Assembly: GCF_014596565.1 (NCBI RefSeq)
Contig: NZ_NOIN01000011.1
Coordinates: forward strand, 95,506-159,505
Length of the DNA stretch: 64,000 bases
Source: Pseudomonas sp. PSB18
GTDB lineage: Bacteria; Pseudomonadota; Gammaproteobacteria; Pseudomonadales; Pseudomonadaceae
Direction of reading: 5' to 3'
The first letter of the stretch is position 1. Each line of letters begins with the position of its first letter. Under the pieces are notes generated by a model. The model made no database searches and was not told the DNA's origin. It saw nothing but the letters and a program-made list of their open reading frames with translations. Position numbers and translations under genes: made by a program. Shown here in pieces: positions 51,961 through 60,721 of the stretch.

Positions 51961-52263
51961 ATGACCCTTGACCTCGACGAAATAATAAAAGCACTGGCAC
52001 ACCCGGTACGGCGAGACATCCTCAACTGGCTCAAAGACCCCAAGGTCCAGTTCCCTGAACAATTGCACAACCACGAGTTCGGCATCTGTGCCGGACAGAT
52101 CGACCAGCGTTGCGGCCTGTCGCAGTCCACGGTGTCGGCCCATCTGGCGGTGTTGCAACGGGCGGGGCTGATCACCAGCCAGAAGGTCGGTCAATGGCAC
52201 TTCTTCAAACGCAACGAGGAAGTGATCCAGCAGTTCCTCAAGCAAATGAGCCAAGAACTCTGA
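51961..52263 (+). CDS. ArsR family transcriptional regulator
   Basis: 100 residues with a winged helix: LDEIIKALAHPVRRDILNWLKDP, GICAGQIDQRCGLSQSTVSAHLAVLQRAGLI, then VGQWHFFKRNEEVI. There is no CxCx-type metal site; a single Cys in GICAGQIDQRC with a second Cys nearby might serve redox or electrophile sensing. It is the first gene of an operon with an MFS exporter (12 bases later) and xenB. It probably represses this operon. Confidence 0.9.
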   Translation: MTLDLDEIIKALAHPVRRDILNWLKDPKVQFPEQLHNHEFGICAGQIDQRCGLSQSTVSAHLAVLQRAGLITSQKVGQWHFFKRNEEVIQQFLKQMSQEL

Positions 52264-52275
52264 CAAGGATTCGCC

Positions 52276-53442
52276 ATGCCCCTCTCACTCCTTATCCTGG
52301 CCCTGAGCGCCTTCGCCATCGGCACCACCGAGTTCGTCATCATGGGCCTGTTGCCCGATGTGGCGACTGACCTGGGCGTATCGATCCCTGGCGCCGGCTG
52401 GTTGGTGACCGGCTACGCCCTCGGCGTGGCCATCGGTGCTCCCTTCATGGCCCTGGCCACCGCCCGGCTGCCACGCAAGGCCGCCCTGGTGACGCTGATG
52501 GGGATTTTCATCATCGGCAACCTGCTGTGCGCCATTGCCAGCGACTACAACGTGCTGATGTTCGCCCGGGTCGTGACCGCTTTGTGTCACGGTGCATTCT
52601 TCGGGATCGGTTCGGTGGTGGCCGCCGGCCTGGTGGCGCCCAACAAGCGCGCCTCGGCCGTGGCCCTGATGTTCACCGGCCTGACCCTGGCCAACGTGCT
52701 CGGCGTCCCGCTGGGTACGGCATTGGGCCAGGAAGCCGGCTGGCGTTCGACCTTCTGGGCCGTGACCGTCATCGGCGTGGTGGCATTGATCGGTCTGATC
52801 CGCTTCCTGCCGGCCAAGCGCGATGAAGAAAAGCTCGACATGCGTTCGGAACTGGTGGCGCTCAAGGGAACGGGCCTGTGGCTGTCCCTGGGCATGACGG
52901 CGCTGTTTTCCGCCTCGGTGTTCACCCTGTTCACCTACGTCGCCCCGTTGTTGGGTGAAGTCACCGGCGTGTCGCCCCGTGGCGTGACCTGGACCCTGGT
53001 GCTGATCGGTCTGGGTCTGACCCTGGGCAACATCATCGGCGGCAAGCTGGCGGACAAGAGCCTGGCGAACACGCTGATCGGCGTATTCATCACCATGGCC
53101 GTGGTCTCCACCGTATTGAGCTGGACCAGCGTGGCGCTGATCCCTACCGAAATCACCCTGTTCCTCTGGGCCACCGCCTGCTTCGCGGCCGTGCCGGCCC
53201 TGCAAGTCAACGTGGTGACCTTCGGCAAAGAGGCACCGAACCTGGTGTCCACCCTGAACATCGGCGCTTTCAACATCGGCAATGCCCTGGGCGCCTGGGT
53301 CGGCGGCAGCGTCATCGACCAGGGCCTGGGCCTGACCACCGTCCCCCTGGCCGCCGGAGCACTGGCGGTACTGGCGCTGTTGATCACCCTGATTACTTTC
53401 CGCCAGGGCGCCAACCCCGACCTGGCTCCGGCAACTCGTTGA
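52276..53442 (+). CDS. MFS transporter, AraJ/sugar-efflux type
   Basis: 388 residues with 12 helices. N-terminal motifs LSLLILALSAFAIGTTEFVIMGLLPDVATDLGVS and the GAPFMALATARLPRKAALV loop (motif A) place it in the DHA1 AraJ/YdhP group. Position between an ArsR regulator and XenB suggests export of an electrophilic or nitro compound, or of a detoxified product. Confidence 0.9.
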   Translation: MPLSLLILALSAFAIGTTEFVIMGLLPDVATDLGVSIPGAGWLVTGYALGVAIGAPFMALATARLPRKAALVTLMGIFIIGNLLCAIASDYNVLMFARVVTALCHGAFFGIGSVVAAGLVAPNKRASAVALMFTGLTLANVLGVPLGTALGQEAGWRSTFWAVTVIGVVALIGLIRFLPAKRDEEKLDMRSELVALKGTGLWLSLGMTALFSASVFTLFTYVAPLLGEVTGVSPRGVTWTLVLIGLGLTLGNIIGGKLADKSLANTLIGVFITMAVVSTVLSWTSVALIPTEITLFLWATACFAAVPALQVNVVTFGKEAPNLVSTLNIGAFNIGNALGAWVGGSVIDQGLGLTTVPLAAGALAVLALLITLITFRQGANPDLAPATR

Positions 53443-53473
53443 CTTTTACCTGTTACTTTCGAGGCTGTAATTC

Positions 53474-54523
53474 ATGACGACTATTTTCGACCCGATCAAA
53501 CTTGGCGACATCGAACTGAACAACCGCATCATCATGGCACCCCTGACCCGCTGCCGCGCCGACGCAGGCCGCGTGCCGAACGCGTTGATGGCCGAGTACT
53601 ACGTGCAACGCGCCTCTGCCGGCCTGATCCTCAGCGAAGCCACCTCCGTCACACCAATGGGCGTGGGCTACCCGGACACCCCGGGCATCTGGTCCAACGA
53701 TCAGGTACGTGGCTGGTCCAACGTGACCAAGGCGATCCACGGCGCCGGCGGCAAGATCTTCCTGCAACTGTGGCACGTCGGCCGGATCTCCCATCCGTCG
53801 TACCTGGATGGCGAAACCCCGGTGGCACCCAGCGCGATCCAGCCCAAAGGCCACGTGAGCCTGGTGCGTCCATTGGCCGACTATCCGACGCCACGGGCCC
53901 TGGAAACCGCTGAAATCGCCGACATTGTCGACGCCTACCGCGTAGGCGCAGAGAACGCCAAGGCCGCCGGTTTCGACGGTGTGGAAATCCACGGTGCCAA
54001 CGGCTACCTGCTCGACCAGTTCCTGCAAAGCAGCACCAACCAGCGCACTGACAACTACGGCGGCTCCCTGGAAAACCGCGCCCGCCTGTTGCTGGAAGTG
54101 ACCGATGCCGCCATCGAAGTCTGGGGCGCCGGCCGGGTGGGCGTGCACTTGGCGCCACGTGCCGACTCCCATGACATGGGCGATGAGAACCGCCTGGAAA
54201 CGTTCAGCTATGTGGCCCGTGAGCTGGGCAAGCGTGGCATCGCCTTCATTTGCTCCCGCGAGAAGGAAGGCGACGACAGCATCGGCCCGCAACTCAAGCA
54301 AGCCTTCGGCGGCCCATACATTGCCAACGAGCGCTTCACCAAGGACAGCGCCAATGCCTGGCTGGCCGAAGGCAAGGCCGACGCCGTGGCATTCGGTGTG
54401 CCTTTCATTGCCAACCCGGACTTGCCGGCACGTTTGAAAGCCGATGCACCGCTGAATGAGCCACGCCCGGAAACGTTCTATGGGAAAGGCCCGGTGGGTT
54501 ATATCGATTACCCGGTGATGTAA
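53474..54523 (+). CDS. xenB: Xenobiotic reductase XenB (Old Yellow Enzyme family)
   Basis: 349 residues with near-identity, from memory, to P. fluorescens XenB (FDPIKLGDIELNNRIIMAPLTRCRADAGRVPNALMAEYY). The FMN/substrate His-Asn pair lies in VEIHGANGYLLDQFL near residue 180, and NPDLPARLKADAPLN near the C-terminus is typical. It reduces activated alkenes and nitro compounds such as nitroglycerin and TNT with NADPH. A terminator follows. Confidence 0.94.
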   Translation: MTTIFDPIKLGDIELNNRIIMAPLTRCRADAGRVPNALMAEYYVQRASAGLILSEATSVTPMGVGYPDTPGIWSNDQVRGWSNVTKAIHGAGGKIFLQLWHVGRISHPSYLDGETPVAPSAIQPKGHVSLVRPLADYPTPRALETAEIADIVDAYRVGAENAKAAGFDGVEIHGANGYLLDQFLQSSTNQRTDNYGGSLENRARLLLEVTDAAIEVWGAGRVGVHLAPRADSHDMGDENRLETFSYVARELGKRGIAFICSREKEGDDSIGPQLKQAFGGPYIANERFTKDSANAWLAEGKADAVAFGVPFIANPDLPARLKADAPLNEPRPETFYGKGPVGYIDYPVM

Positions 54524-54543
54524 GTTTCAAAACGGCCCTACTG

Positions 54544-54577
54544 AAAAGCCCCGACTCGAAAGAGCCGGGGCTTTTTT
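54544..54577 (+). terminator. Rho-independent terminator after xenB
   Basis: AAAAGCCCCG and CGGGGCTTTT form a 10-bp stem, followed by additional T. It ends the arsR-MFS-xenB operon. Confidence 0.92.
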
Positions 54578-54858
54578 ATGCCTGCCGACTTTATCCCGCA
54601 TCAATCATTCAGAATCGAAATATCAAATAACAAGACGAAACCTGTTCACTATGGATTCCCGCTGCGGACAACGCTAATAATAAAACCCGAACAACACCCC
54701 ACCCACTCAAAGGACTGATACTTATATATATTTATTTTTTAGAAAGCATTAAAGACGCTGAGCAATGGAAATCAGCAACAGCATTACTTAATCAAACACA
54801 ACAGCATACAAGCCCAACGCAGGCAGGCTTCAGCGAGCCCTGCGTTCATGAGAGACCC
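54578..54858. other. AT-rich intergenic stretch, no gene seen
   Basis: About 280 bases strongly enriched in A and T compared with the rest of the window (for example TTATATATATTTATTTTTTAG near 54722). No open frame of useful length appears. It contains the promoter of the secreted-protein gene at 54859 and may be foreign DNA. Confidence 0.5.
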
Positions 54859-55371
54859 ATGACTATGAACACCCTGAAAAGTCTTATCCTTGCCCTGATA
54901 CTGGGCCTCACCATGGTTGCCCACGCCATGGCCGCCACCGAAGTCACCGTGGAAATCACCAACAATACTCGCGGCACATTGAACATGACCAACTTGTTGA
55001 CTGACCCACCGCAACATGCGGACTTTCCCTTAAGCGCTCATGACGTACCGCCAAAATCAACTTACATCCTCCGTGTAGCCCACGAAAGGAACTACACTCA
55101 CCCTACATCTGGCTGGCAACCGACATTAAAGAAAGTCAAACCTATCGAGCTGGTTCTCAATTATAAAATGAGCAACTTCAATTTCGAGTGTCAGATGCAA
55201 ACCCGCTTCCAGGCCCCCATCGTTTTTGGCGCTCTGGAGCCCAGTTACAAGCCGGACTGGAAAAGCCGATCGAACTACACCGGCAATGGCCAGTTCACGT
55301 GCAGAACGGAAATCTCCCGAAAGAGGCTCGAGCCGCCCTTCAACTACACTGTCCGCCTGATTGTCGAATAG
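54859..55371 (+). CDS. Secreted protein of unknown family (170 aa)
   Basis: 170 residues from the ATG at 54859; an ATG at 54865 is an alternative. The signal peptide LKSLILALILGLTMVAHAMA ends near residue 25. The mature domain (about 145 residues) begins TEVTVEITNNTRGTLNMTN, beta-rich in appearance. It has two Cys (FECQMQ and FTCRTE) that probably form a disulphide. The base composition is less GC-rich than the neighbours, and the gene is alone between terminators. No family was recognised; small secreted beta proteins of this kind include toxins and binding proteins. Confidence 0.7.
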   Translation: MTMNTLKSLILALILGLTMVAHAMAATEVTVEITNNTRGTLNMTNLLTDPPQHADFPLSAHDVPPKSTYILRVAHERNYTHPTSGWQPTLKKVKPIELVLNYKMSNFNFECQMQTRFQAPIVFGALEPSYKPDWKSRSNYTGNGQFTCRTEISRKRLEPPFNYTVRLIVE

Positions 55372-55419
55372 ACGGTAGCGACTCACACGCTGTCAACCTG
55401 CCAGCGGTTCATCTATAAG

Positions 55420-55453
55420 TACCCCATCGGGCTCGAAGTCCGACGGGGTATTT
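55420..55453 (+). terminator. Hairpin terminator after the secreted-protein gene
   Basis: TACCCCATCGG and CCGACGGGGTA pair around a GCTCGAAGT loop with one mismatch and end in TTTG. It lies about 50 bases after the stop codon. Confidence 0.65.
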
Positions 55454-55497
55454 GCCATCCGCTATTGACACATATCGACGCAATTACGCATTTTGTT

Positions 55498-56130
55498 TCA
55501 TTTGCGCAGGCTGGGGCTCAGGCGCAGCATATCCAGCCCGATGTCCACCCAGCGCTCGGCCTCACCAGCCAGGGCGAAACTGTCGGGGACCAACAGCCAC
55601 TGGTAGAGGATGCCGTCGATGTAGGCATGAAGGGCGACCGACGCCCTTTCCGGGTCCAGATCACCCGGCAACTGTCCACGCTTCATTGCATTGCGCAACG
55701 ACAGCGCGATACGCACATTGCAGTCGAGGCTGACTTCGCGCCGCTGCTGGCGCAAATCGCACATCTCATCGGTGAACTCGCACTTATGGAAAAGAATCTC
55801 ATTGATGCGTCGGGTTTTCGGGTCCAGGGCCACCTGCTGGAACAACCGCACCAGCAACTTCTGGACGCAGCCCAACGGGTCCAGCTCCTCTTCATTTTCA
55901 CTGGCCCGGGCCAGTTCATCGAGCGGCTCATGCAAGGTGTCGAGCATGGCCTGGAGCAGATCCGCCTTGTTGCTGAAATGCCAGTAGATTGCCCCGCGCG
56001 TCACACCGGCCAGGGTCGCAATGTCGGCCAGCGTCGTGCGCGCCACGCCCCGCTCGAAAAAGGCCTTTTCGGCCGCTTCGAGTATCTGGCTGCGAGTCTC
56101 CAGGGCTTCCTCTTTGGTACGACGAACCAT
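55498..56130 (-). CDS. emhR: TetR family repressor of the RND efflux operon (EmhR/TtgR)
   Basis: 210 residues from the ATG at 56130. The helix-turn-helix spans ILEAAEKAFFERGVARTTLADIATLAGVTRGAIYWHFSNKADLL, and the ligand-binding TetR_C domain follows. Length and sequence match TtgR/EmhR (210). It is divergent from the RND operon and should bind the operator at 56273-56304, releasing it when drugs or flavonoids bind. Confidence 0.92.
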   Translation of the reverse strand: MVRRTKEEALETRSQILEAAEKAFFERGVARTTLADIATLAGVTRGAIYWHFSNKADLLQAMLDTLHEPLDELARASENEEELDPLGCVQKLLVRLFQQVALDPKTRRINEILFHKCEFTDEMCDLRQQRREVSLDCNVRIALSLRNAMKRGQLPGDLDPERASVALHAYIDGILYQWLLVPDSFALAGEAERWVDIGLDMLRLSPSLRK

Positions 56131-56272
56131 GGCAGTAAACACCTCAATCAGGATGCATCGGCAATGCGTAAGGTCAGCTAAGCGACTGGAGGGCGCTTGC
56201 TCATAGAGAACGCCTCCGGTCAACAGGGCCTTTGTCAGGCTTTTGTAAATCCGGATGGTACGCAATTTGGCT

Positions 56273-56304
56273 GTTTACAAACAACCATGTACGTAAGTAT
56301 ATTT
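56273..56304. promoter_or_regulatory. TtgR/EmhR operator
   Basis: TTTACAAACAACCATG, then TACGTAAGTATATTTC, resembles closely, from memory, the pseudopalindromic TtgR operator of P. putida ttgABC. It is placed in the divergent promoter region, overlapping the start of transcription for both units. Confidence 0.8.
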
Positions 56305-56392
56305 CTTAGCAACCTACTAATTGAAAAATGATGCCTTTCTAAACCTTCCACCTTTCGAGTGCGCCTGTTGCGCGCCTGACCCGAGGATTTCC

Positions 56393-57562
56393 ATGCAATT
56401 CAAGCCAGCTGTTACCGCTCTGGTTACCGCCATCGCCCTGGCATCACTGCTCAGCGGATGCAAAAAGGAAGAGGCGGCCCCCGCCGCACCACCCCCTCAG
56501 GTCGGCGTCGTAACCCTCAAAACCCAGCCTTTCACCTTGACGTCCGAGTTGCCTGGCCGTACCAGCGCGTTCCGCGTTGCGGAAGTTCGCCCACAAGTAA
56601 ACGGCATCATCCTCAAGCGTCTGTTCAAGGAAGGCGCCGACGTCAAGGCCGGTCAGCAGTTGTATCAGATCGACCCGGCCGTATACGACGCGACCCTCAA
56701 GAGCGCCGAGGCCAACCTGCGGTCGACCAAGTCCATCGCCGATCGCTACAAGCAATTGGTGGATGAACAGGCCGTCAGCCGCCAGGAATACGACACCGCT
56801 GTGGCCAATCGCCTCGAGTCGGAAGCCAACCTGCAAACCGCCCAGATCAACGTGCGCTACACCAAGGTCTATGCACCGATTTCCGGTCGCATCGGTCGTT
56901 CTTCAGTGACCGAGGGCGCGCTGGTCAGCAACGGTCAGGCCGACGCCCTGGCGACTATCCAGCAGTTGGACCCGATCTATGTCGACGTGACCCAGAGCTC
57001 GGTCGAGCTGCTGCAACTGCGCCGTGAGCTGGAAAGCGGCCGGTTGCAGAAGGCAGGCGACAATGCAGCCATGGTCAAGTTGACCCTGGAGGACGGCAGC
57101 CAGTATGCCCATGACGGCAAGCTGGAGTTCTCCGAAGTGTCGGTCGACCAGACCACCGGCTCCGTCACCTTGCGCGCCGTTTTCCCCAACCCGGATCACA
57201 CCCTGCTGCCCGGCATGTTCGTCCATGCGCAGTTGCAGGCCGGTGTGAACAGCGCGGCGATTCTCGCGCCGCAGCAGGGCGTGACCCGCGACCTCAAGGG
57301 CTTGCCGACCGCATTGGTGGTAGGTCCGGACAACAAGGTCGAACTGCGTCAGCTCAAGGCCAGCCGCACCGTGGGCAGCCAATGGCTGATCGAAGACGGG
57401 CTCAAGGCCGGCGACCGCCTGATCACTGAAGGCCTGCAGTACGTAAGGCCCGGGGTTGAAGTCAAGGCCACCGAAGCCAGCAACGTAGGCACCGACGCAG
57501 CCACCAAGAACCCGGCCCCCGCTCAGGCAGCTGACAAAGCAGCCGGCGGCAAAGGGGAGTAA
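56393..57562 (+). CDS. emhA: RND efflux periplasmic adaptor (EmhA/TtgA/MexA)
   Basis: 389 residues from the ATG at 56393. It is a lipoprotein: VTAIALASLLSGC with lipidated Cys23. Membrane-fusion-protein features include VRPQVNGIILKRLFKEGADVKAGQQLYQIDP, a coiled-coil hairpin (SAEANLRSTKSIADRYKQLVDEQAVSRQEYD), and VYAPISGRIGRSSVTEGALV. It bridges the pump and outer-membrane channel. It is followed by emhB after 3 bases. Confidence 0.93.
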   Translation: MQFKPAVTALVTAIALASLLSGCKKEEAAPAAPPPQVGVVTLKTQPFTLTSELPGRTSAFRVAEVRPQVNGIILKRLFKEGADVKAGQQLYQIDPAVYDATLKSAEANLRSTKSIADRYKQLVDEQAVSRQEYDTAVANRLESEANLQTAQINVRYTKVYAPISGRIGRSSVTEGALVSNGQADALATIQQLDPIYVDVTQSSVELLQLRRELESGRLQKAGDNAAMVKLTLEDGSQYAHDGKLEFSEVSVDQTTGSVTLRAVFPNPDHTLLPGMFVHAQLQAGVNSAAILAPQQGVTRDLKGLPTALVVGPDNKVELRQLKASRTVGSQWLIEDGLKAGDRLITEGLQYVRPGVEVKATEASNVGTDAATKNPAPAQAADKAAGGKGE

Positions 57563-57565
57563 ACC

Positions 57566-60500
57566 ATGTCGAAATTCTTTATCGACCGTCCGATCTTCGC
57601 CTGGGTGATCGCCCTGGTGATCATGCTGGTCGGGGCTCTATCGATCCTCAAGTTGCCGATCAACCAATACCCGAGCATCGCGCCGCCGGCCATCGCGATC
57701 CAGGTCACCTACCCGGGTGCGTCCGCGCAAACCGTGCAGGACACCGTGGTCCAGGTGATCGAGCAGCAGCTCAACGGTATCGACAACCTGCGTTATGTGT
57801 CCTCGGAAAGTAACTCCGACGGCAGCATGACCATCACCGCGACCTTTGAGCAGGGTACCAACTCCGATACCGCGCAGGTCCAGGTCCAGAACAAGCTGAA
57901 CCTGGCCACCCCACTGCTGCCGCAAGAAGTGCAGCAGCAGGGTATCCGCGTGACCAAGTCAGTGAAAAACTTCCTGATGGTGATCGGCGTTGTATCGCGC
58001 GATGGCAGCATGACCAAGGACGACCTGTCCAACTACATCGTGTCCAACATGCAGGATCCGATCTCGCGCACGGCCGGTGTCGGTGACTTCCAGGTCTTCG
58101 GCGCCCAGTACGCGATGCGGATCTGGCTCGACCCGGCCAAGCTGAACAACTACGCCCTGACCCCGGTGGACGTGAAAACCGCCATCGCCGCGCAGAACGT
58201 CCAAGTGTCCTCCGGCCAGCTCGGCGGCCTGCCCGCCCTGCCCGGCCAGCAACTGAACGCCACTATCATCGGCAAGACCCGCCTGCAGACCGCCGAGCAG
58301 TTCAAGGCGATTCTGCTCAAGGTCAACCCGGACGGCTCGCAAGTGCGTGTCGGTGACGTCGCCGATGTCGGCCTGGGTGGCGAGAACTACAGCATCAGCG
58401 CCCAGTTCAACGGTGCCCCGGCTTCGGGCCTGGCCGTCAAACTGGCCAACGGTGCCAACGCCCTCGACACGGCCAAGGCCCTGCGCAAGACCATCAACGA
58501 CCTCAAGCCGTTCTTCCCGCAAGGCATGGAAGTGGTGTTCCCTTACGACACGACGCCAGTGGTGAGCGAGTCGATCAAGGGCGTGGTGGAAACCCTGGTC
58601 GAAGCCGTCGCCCTGGTGTTCCTGGTGATGTTCCTGTTCCTGCAGAACTTCCGCGCCACCATCATCACCACGATGACCGTGCCCGTGGTGCTGCTGGGTA
58701 CTTTCGGGATCCTCGCGGCGTTCGGCTTCAGCATCAACACCCTGACCATGTTCGGCATGGTGCTTGCCATCGGCCTGCTGGTGGACGACGCCATCGTCGT
58801 GGTGGAAAACGTCGAACGGGTGATGAGCGAGGAAGGCCTGTCGCCCAAGGAGGCGACGAAGAAGTCCATGGGCCAGATCCAGGGCGCCCTGGTCGGTATT
58901 GCCCTGGTGCTTTCGGCGGTACTGCTGCCGATGGCGTTCTTCGGCGGTTCCACCGGTGTGATCTATAAACAGTTCTCCATCACCATCGTCTCGGCCATGG
59001 CCCTGTCGGTACTGGTGGCGCTGATCTTCACTCCGGCACTTTGCGCGACCATGCTCAAACCCATTGCCAAGGGTGACCACGGCGTGGCGAAACGTGGGTT
59101 CTTCGGCTGGTTCAACCGCAACTTCGACCGCAGCGTGCAAAGCTACGAGCGGGGTGTCGGCAATATCCTGCGCCATAAAGCGCCGTACCTGCTGGTCTAC
59201 CTGATTATCGTCGTGGGTATGATCTGGCTGTTCATGCGTATTCCCGCCTCGTTCCTCCCCGAGGAGGACCAGGGGGTGCTGTTTGCCCAGGTCCAGACGC
59301 CAGCCGGGTCCAGCGCCCAGCGCACCCAGGTGGTGGTGGACAAGATGCGTGAGTACCTGCTGCGTCCAGGCAAGGATGGCGGTGAAGGCGATGGCGTGGC
59401 CTCGGTGTTCACCGTGACCGGCTTCAACTTCGCCGGCCGCGGCCAGAGCTCGGGCATGGCGTTCATCATGCTCAAGCCGTGGGAAGAGCGTAACGCCGAT
59501 AACAGCGTGTTCAAGATCTCCGCCCGCGCCCAGCAGCACTTCTTCACCTTCCGCGACGCCATGGTGTTCGCTTTTGCCCCTCCGGCAGTGTTGGAGCTGG
59601 GTAACGCCACAGGCTTCGACGTGTTCCTGCAGGACCGTGCCGGCGTCGGCCATCAGAAGTTGATGGAAGCGCGTAACCAGTTCCTGGGCATGGCGTCCCA
59701 AAGCAAGGTACTGGCCCAGGTGCGTCCGAACGGCCTGAACGACGAGCCGCAATACCAGCTGGAAATCGATGACGAGAAGGCCAGCGCACTGGGCGTGACC
59801 ATTTCGGACATCAACAACACCCTGTCGATTGCCCTGGGCAGTAGCTACGTCAACGACTTCATCGACCGTGGTCGGGTGAAGAAGGTGTATGTCCAAGGAC
59901 AGGCAGGCGCTCGCATGAGCCCCGAAGACCTGCAGAAGTGGTACGTGCGCAACAGCGCCGGAACCATGGTGCCGTTCACCGCGTTCGCCAAGGGCGAATG
60001 GGTCTATGGCTCGCCGAAGTTGTCCCGTTACAACGGCGTGGAAGCGATGGAAGTGCTCGGTACCCCAGCTCCGGGCTACTCCACCGGTGAAGCCATGGCC
60101 GAAGTCGAAGCCATCGCCAAGAAACTGCCGGCCGGTGTCGGTATTTCCTGGACCGGCCTGTCGTACGAAGAACGACTGGCCGGCTCCCAGATGCCAGCGC
60201 TGTTCGCCCTGTCGATCCTGATGGTGTTCCTGTGCCTGGCAGCGTTGTATGAAAGCTGGTCGATCCCGATTGCGATCGTACTCGTGGTGCCGTTGGGGAT
60301 CATCGGAGCATTGCTGGCCACCAGCTTGCGCGGCCTTTCCAATGACGTGTACTTTCTGGTGGGCCTCTTGACCACCATCGGCCTGGTCGCGAAAAACGCC
60401 ATTCTGATCGTCGAGTTCGCCAAGGAACTGCACGAACAGGGCAAGAGCTTGCAGGAGGCGGCCATCGAGGCTTGCCGGATGCGATTGCGGCCGATCATCA

Positions 60501-60721
60501 TGACCTCGCTCGCGTTTATCCTGGGCGTCGTGCCACTGGCGATATCCACGGGTGCCGGTTCAGGCAGCCAACATGCCATCGGTACCGTGGTTATCGGCGG
60601 GATGATCACCGCCACCGTCCTGGCAATCTTCTGGGTGCCGCTGTTCTTCGTGGCCGTGTCGTCGATAGGTCGTCGCAAGCAGGACGACACCCCTGAAACT
60701 TTTAAAGAGGCTGGGCAATGA
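57566..60721 (+). CDS. emhB: RND efflux inner-membrane pump (EmhB/TtgB/MexB)
   Basis: 1051 residues, normal for hydrophobe/amphiphile RND pumps. MSKFFIDRPIFAWVIALVIML starts the first helix. The proton-relay Asp pair lies in GLLVDDAIVVVENVERVM near residue 405. The second half repeats the fold (LLTTIGLVAKNAILIVEFAKEL). It exports antibiotics, solvents and dyes with EmhA and EmhC. Its stop overlaps the emhC start (ATGA). Confidence 0.96.
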   Translation: MSKFFIDRPIFAWVIALVIMLVGALSILKLPINQYPSIAPPAIAIQVTYPGASAQTVQDTVVQVIEQQLNGIDNLRYVSSESNSDGSMTITATFEQGTNSDTAQVQVQNKLNLATPLLPQEVQQQGIRVTKSVKNFLMVIGVVSRDGSMTKDDLSNYIVSNMQDPISRTAGVGDFQVFGAQYAMRIWLDPAKLNNYALTPVDVKTAIAAQNVQVSSGQLGGLPALPGQQLNATIIGKTRLQTAEQFKAILLKVNPDGSQVRVGDVADVGLGGENYSISAQFNGAPASGLAVKLANGANALDTAKALRKTINDLKPFFPQGMEVVFPYDTTPVVSESIKGVVETLVEAVALVFLVMFLFLQNFRATIITTMTVPVVLLGTFGILAAFGFSINTLTMFGMVLAIGLLVDDAIVVVENVERVMSEEGLSPKEATKKSMGQIQGALVGIALVLSAVLLPMAFFGGSTGVIYKQFSITIVSAMALSVLVALIFTPALCATMLKPIAKGDHGVAKRGFFGWFNRNFDRSVQSYERGVGNILRHKAPYLLVYLIIVVGMIWLFMRIPASFLPEEDQGVLFAQVQTPAGSSAQRTQVVVDKMREYLLRPGKDGGEGDGVASVFTVTGFNFAGRGQSSGMAFIMLKPWEERNADNSVFKISARAQQHFFTFRDAMVFAFAPPAVLELGNATGFDVFLQDRAGVGHQKLMEARNQFLGMASQSKVLAQVRPNGLNDEPQYQLEIDDEKASALGVTISDINNTLSIALGSSYVNDFIDRGRVKKVYVQGQAGARMSPEDLQKWYVRNSAGTMVPFTAFAKGEWVYGSPKLSRYNGVEAMEVLGTPAPGYSTGEAMAEVEAIAKKLPAGVGISWTGLSYEERLAGSQMPALFALSILMVFLCLAALYESWSIPIAIVLVVPLGIIGALLATSLRGLSNDVYFLVGLLTTIGLVAKNAILIVEFAKELHEQGKSLQEAAIEACRMRLRPIIMTSLAFILGVVPLAISTGAGSGSQHAIGTVVIGGMITATVLAIFWVPLFFVAVSSIGRRKQDDTPETFKEAGQ

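Noticed and set aside
57959..60433. An 824-codon open frame antisense to emhB
   Set aside because: It is a shadow of the GC-rich emhB gene; its translation has no domain, is rich in His/Gln/Gly/Asp, and lacks a ribosome site. The same holds for other long antisense frames, such as 43919-45253, 18093-19295 and 16596-17864.
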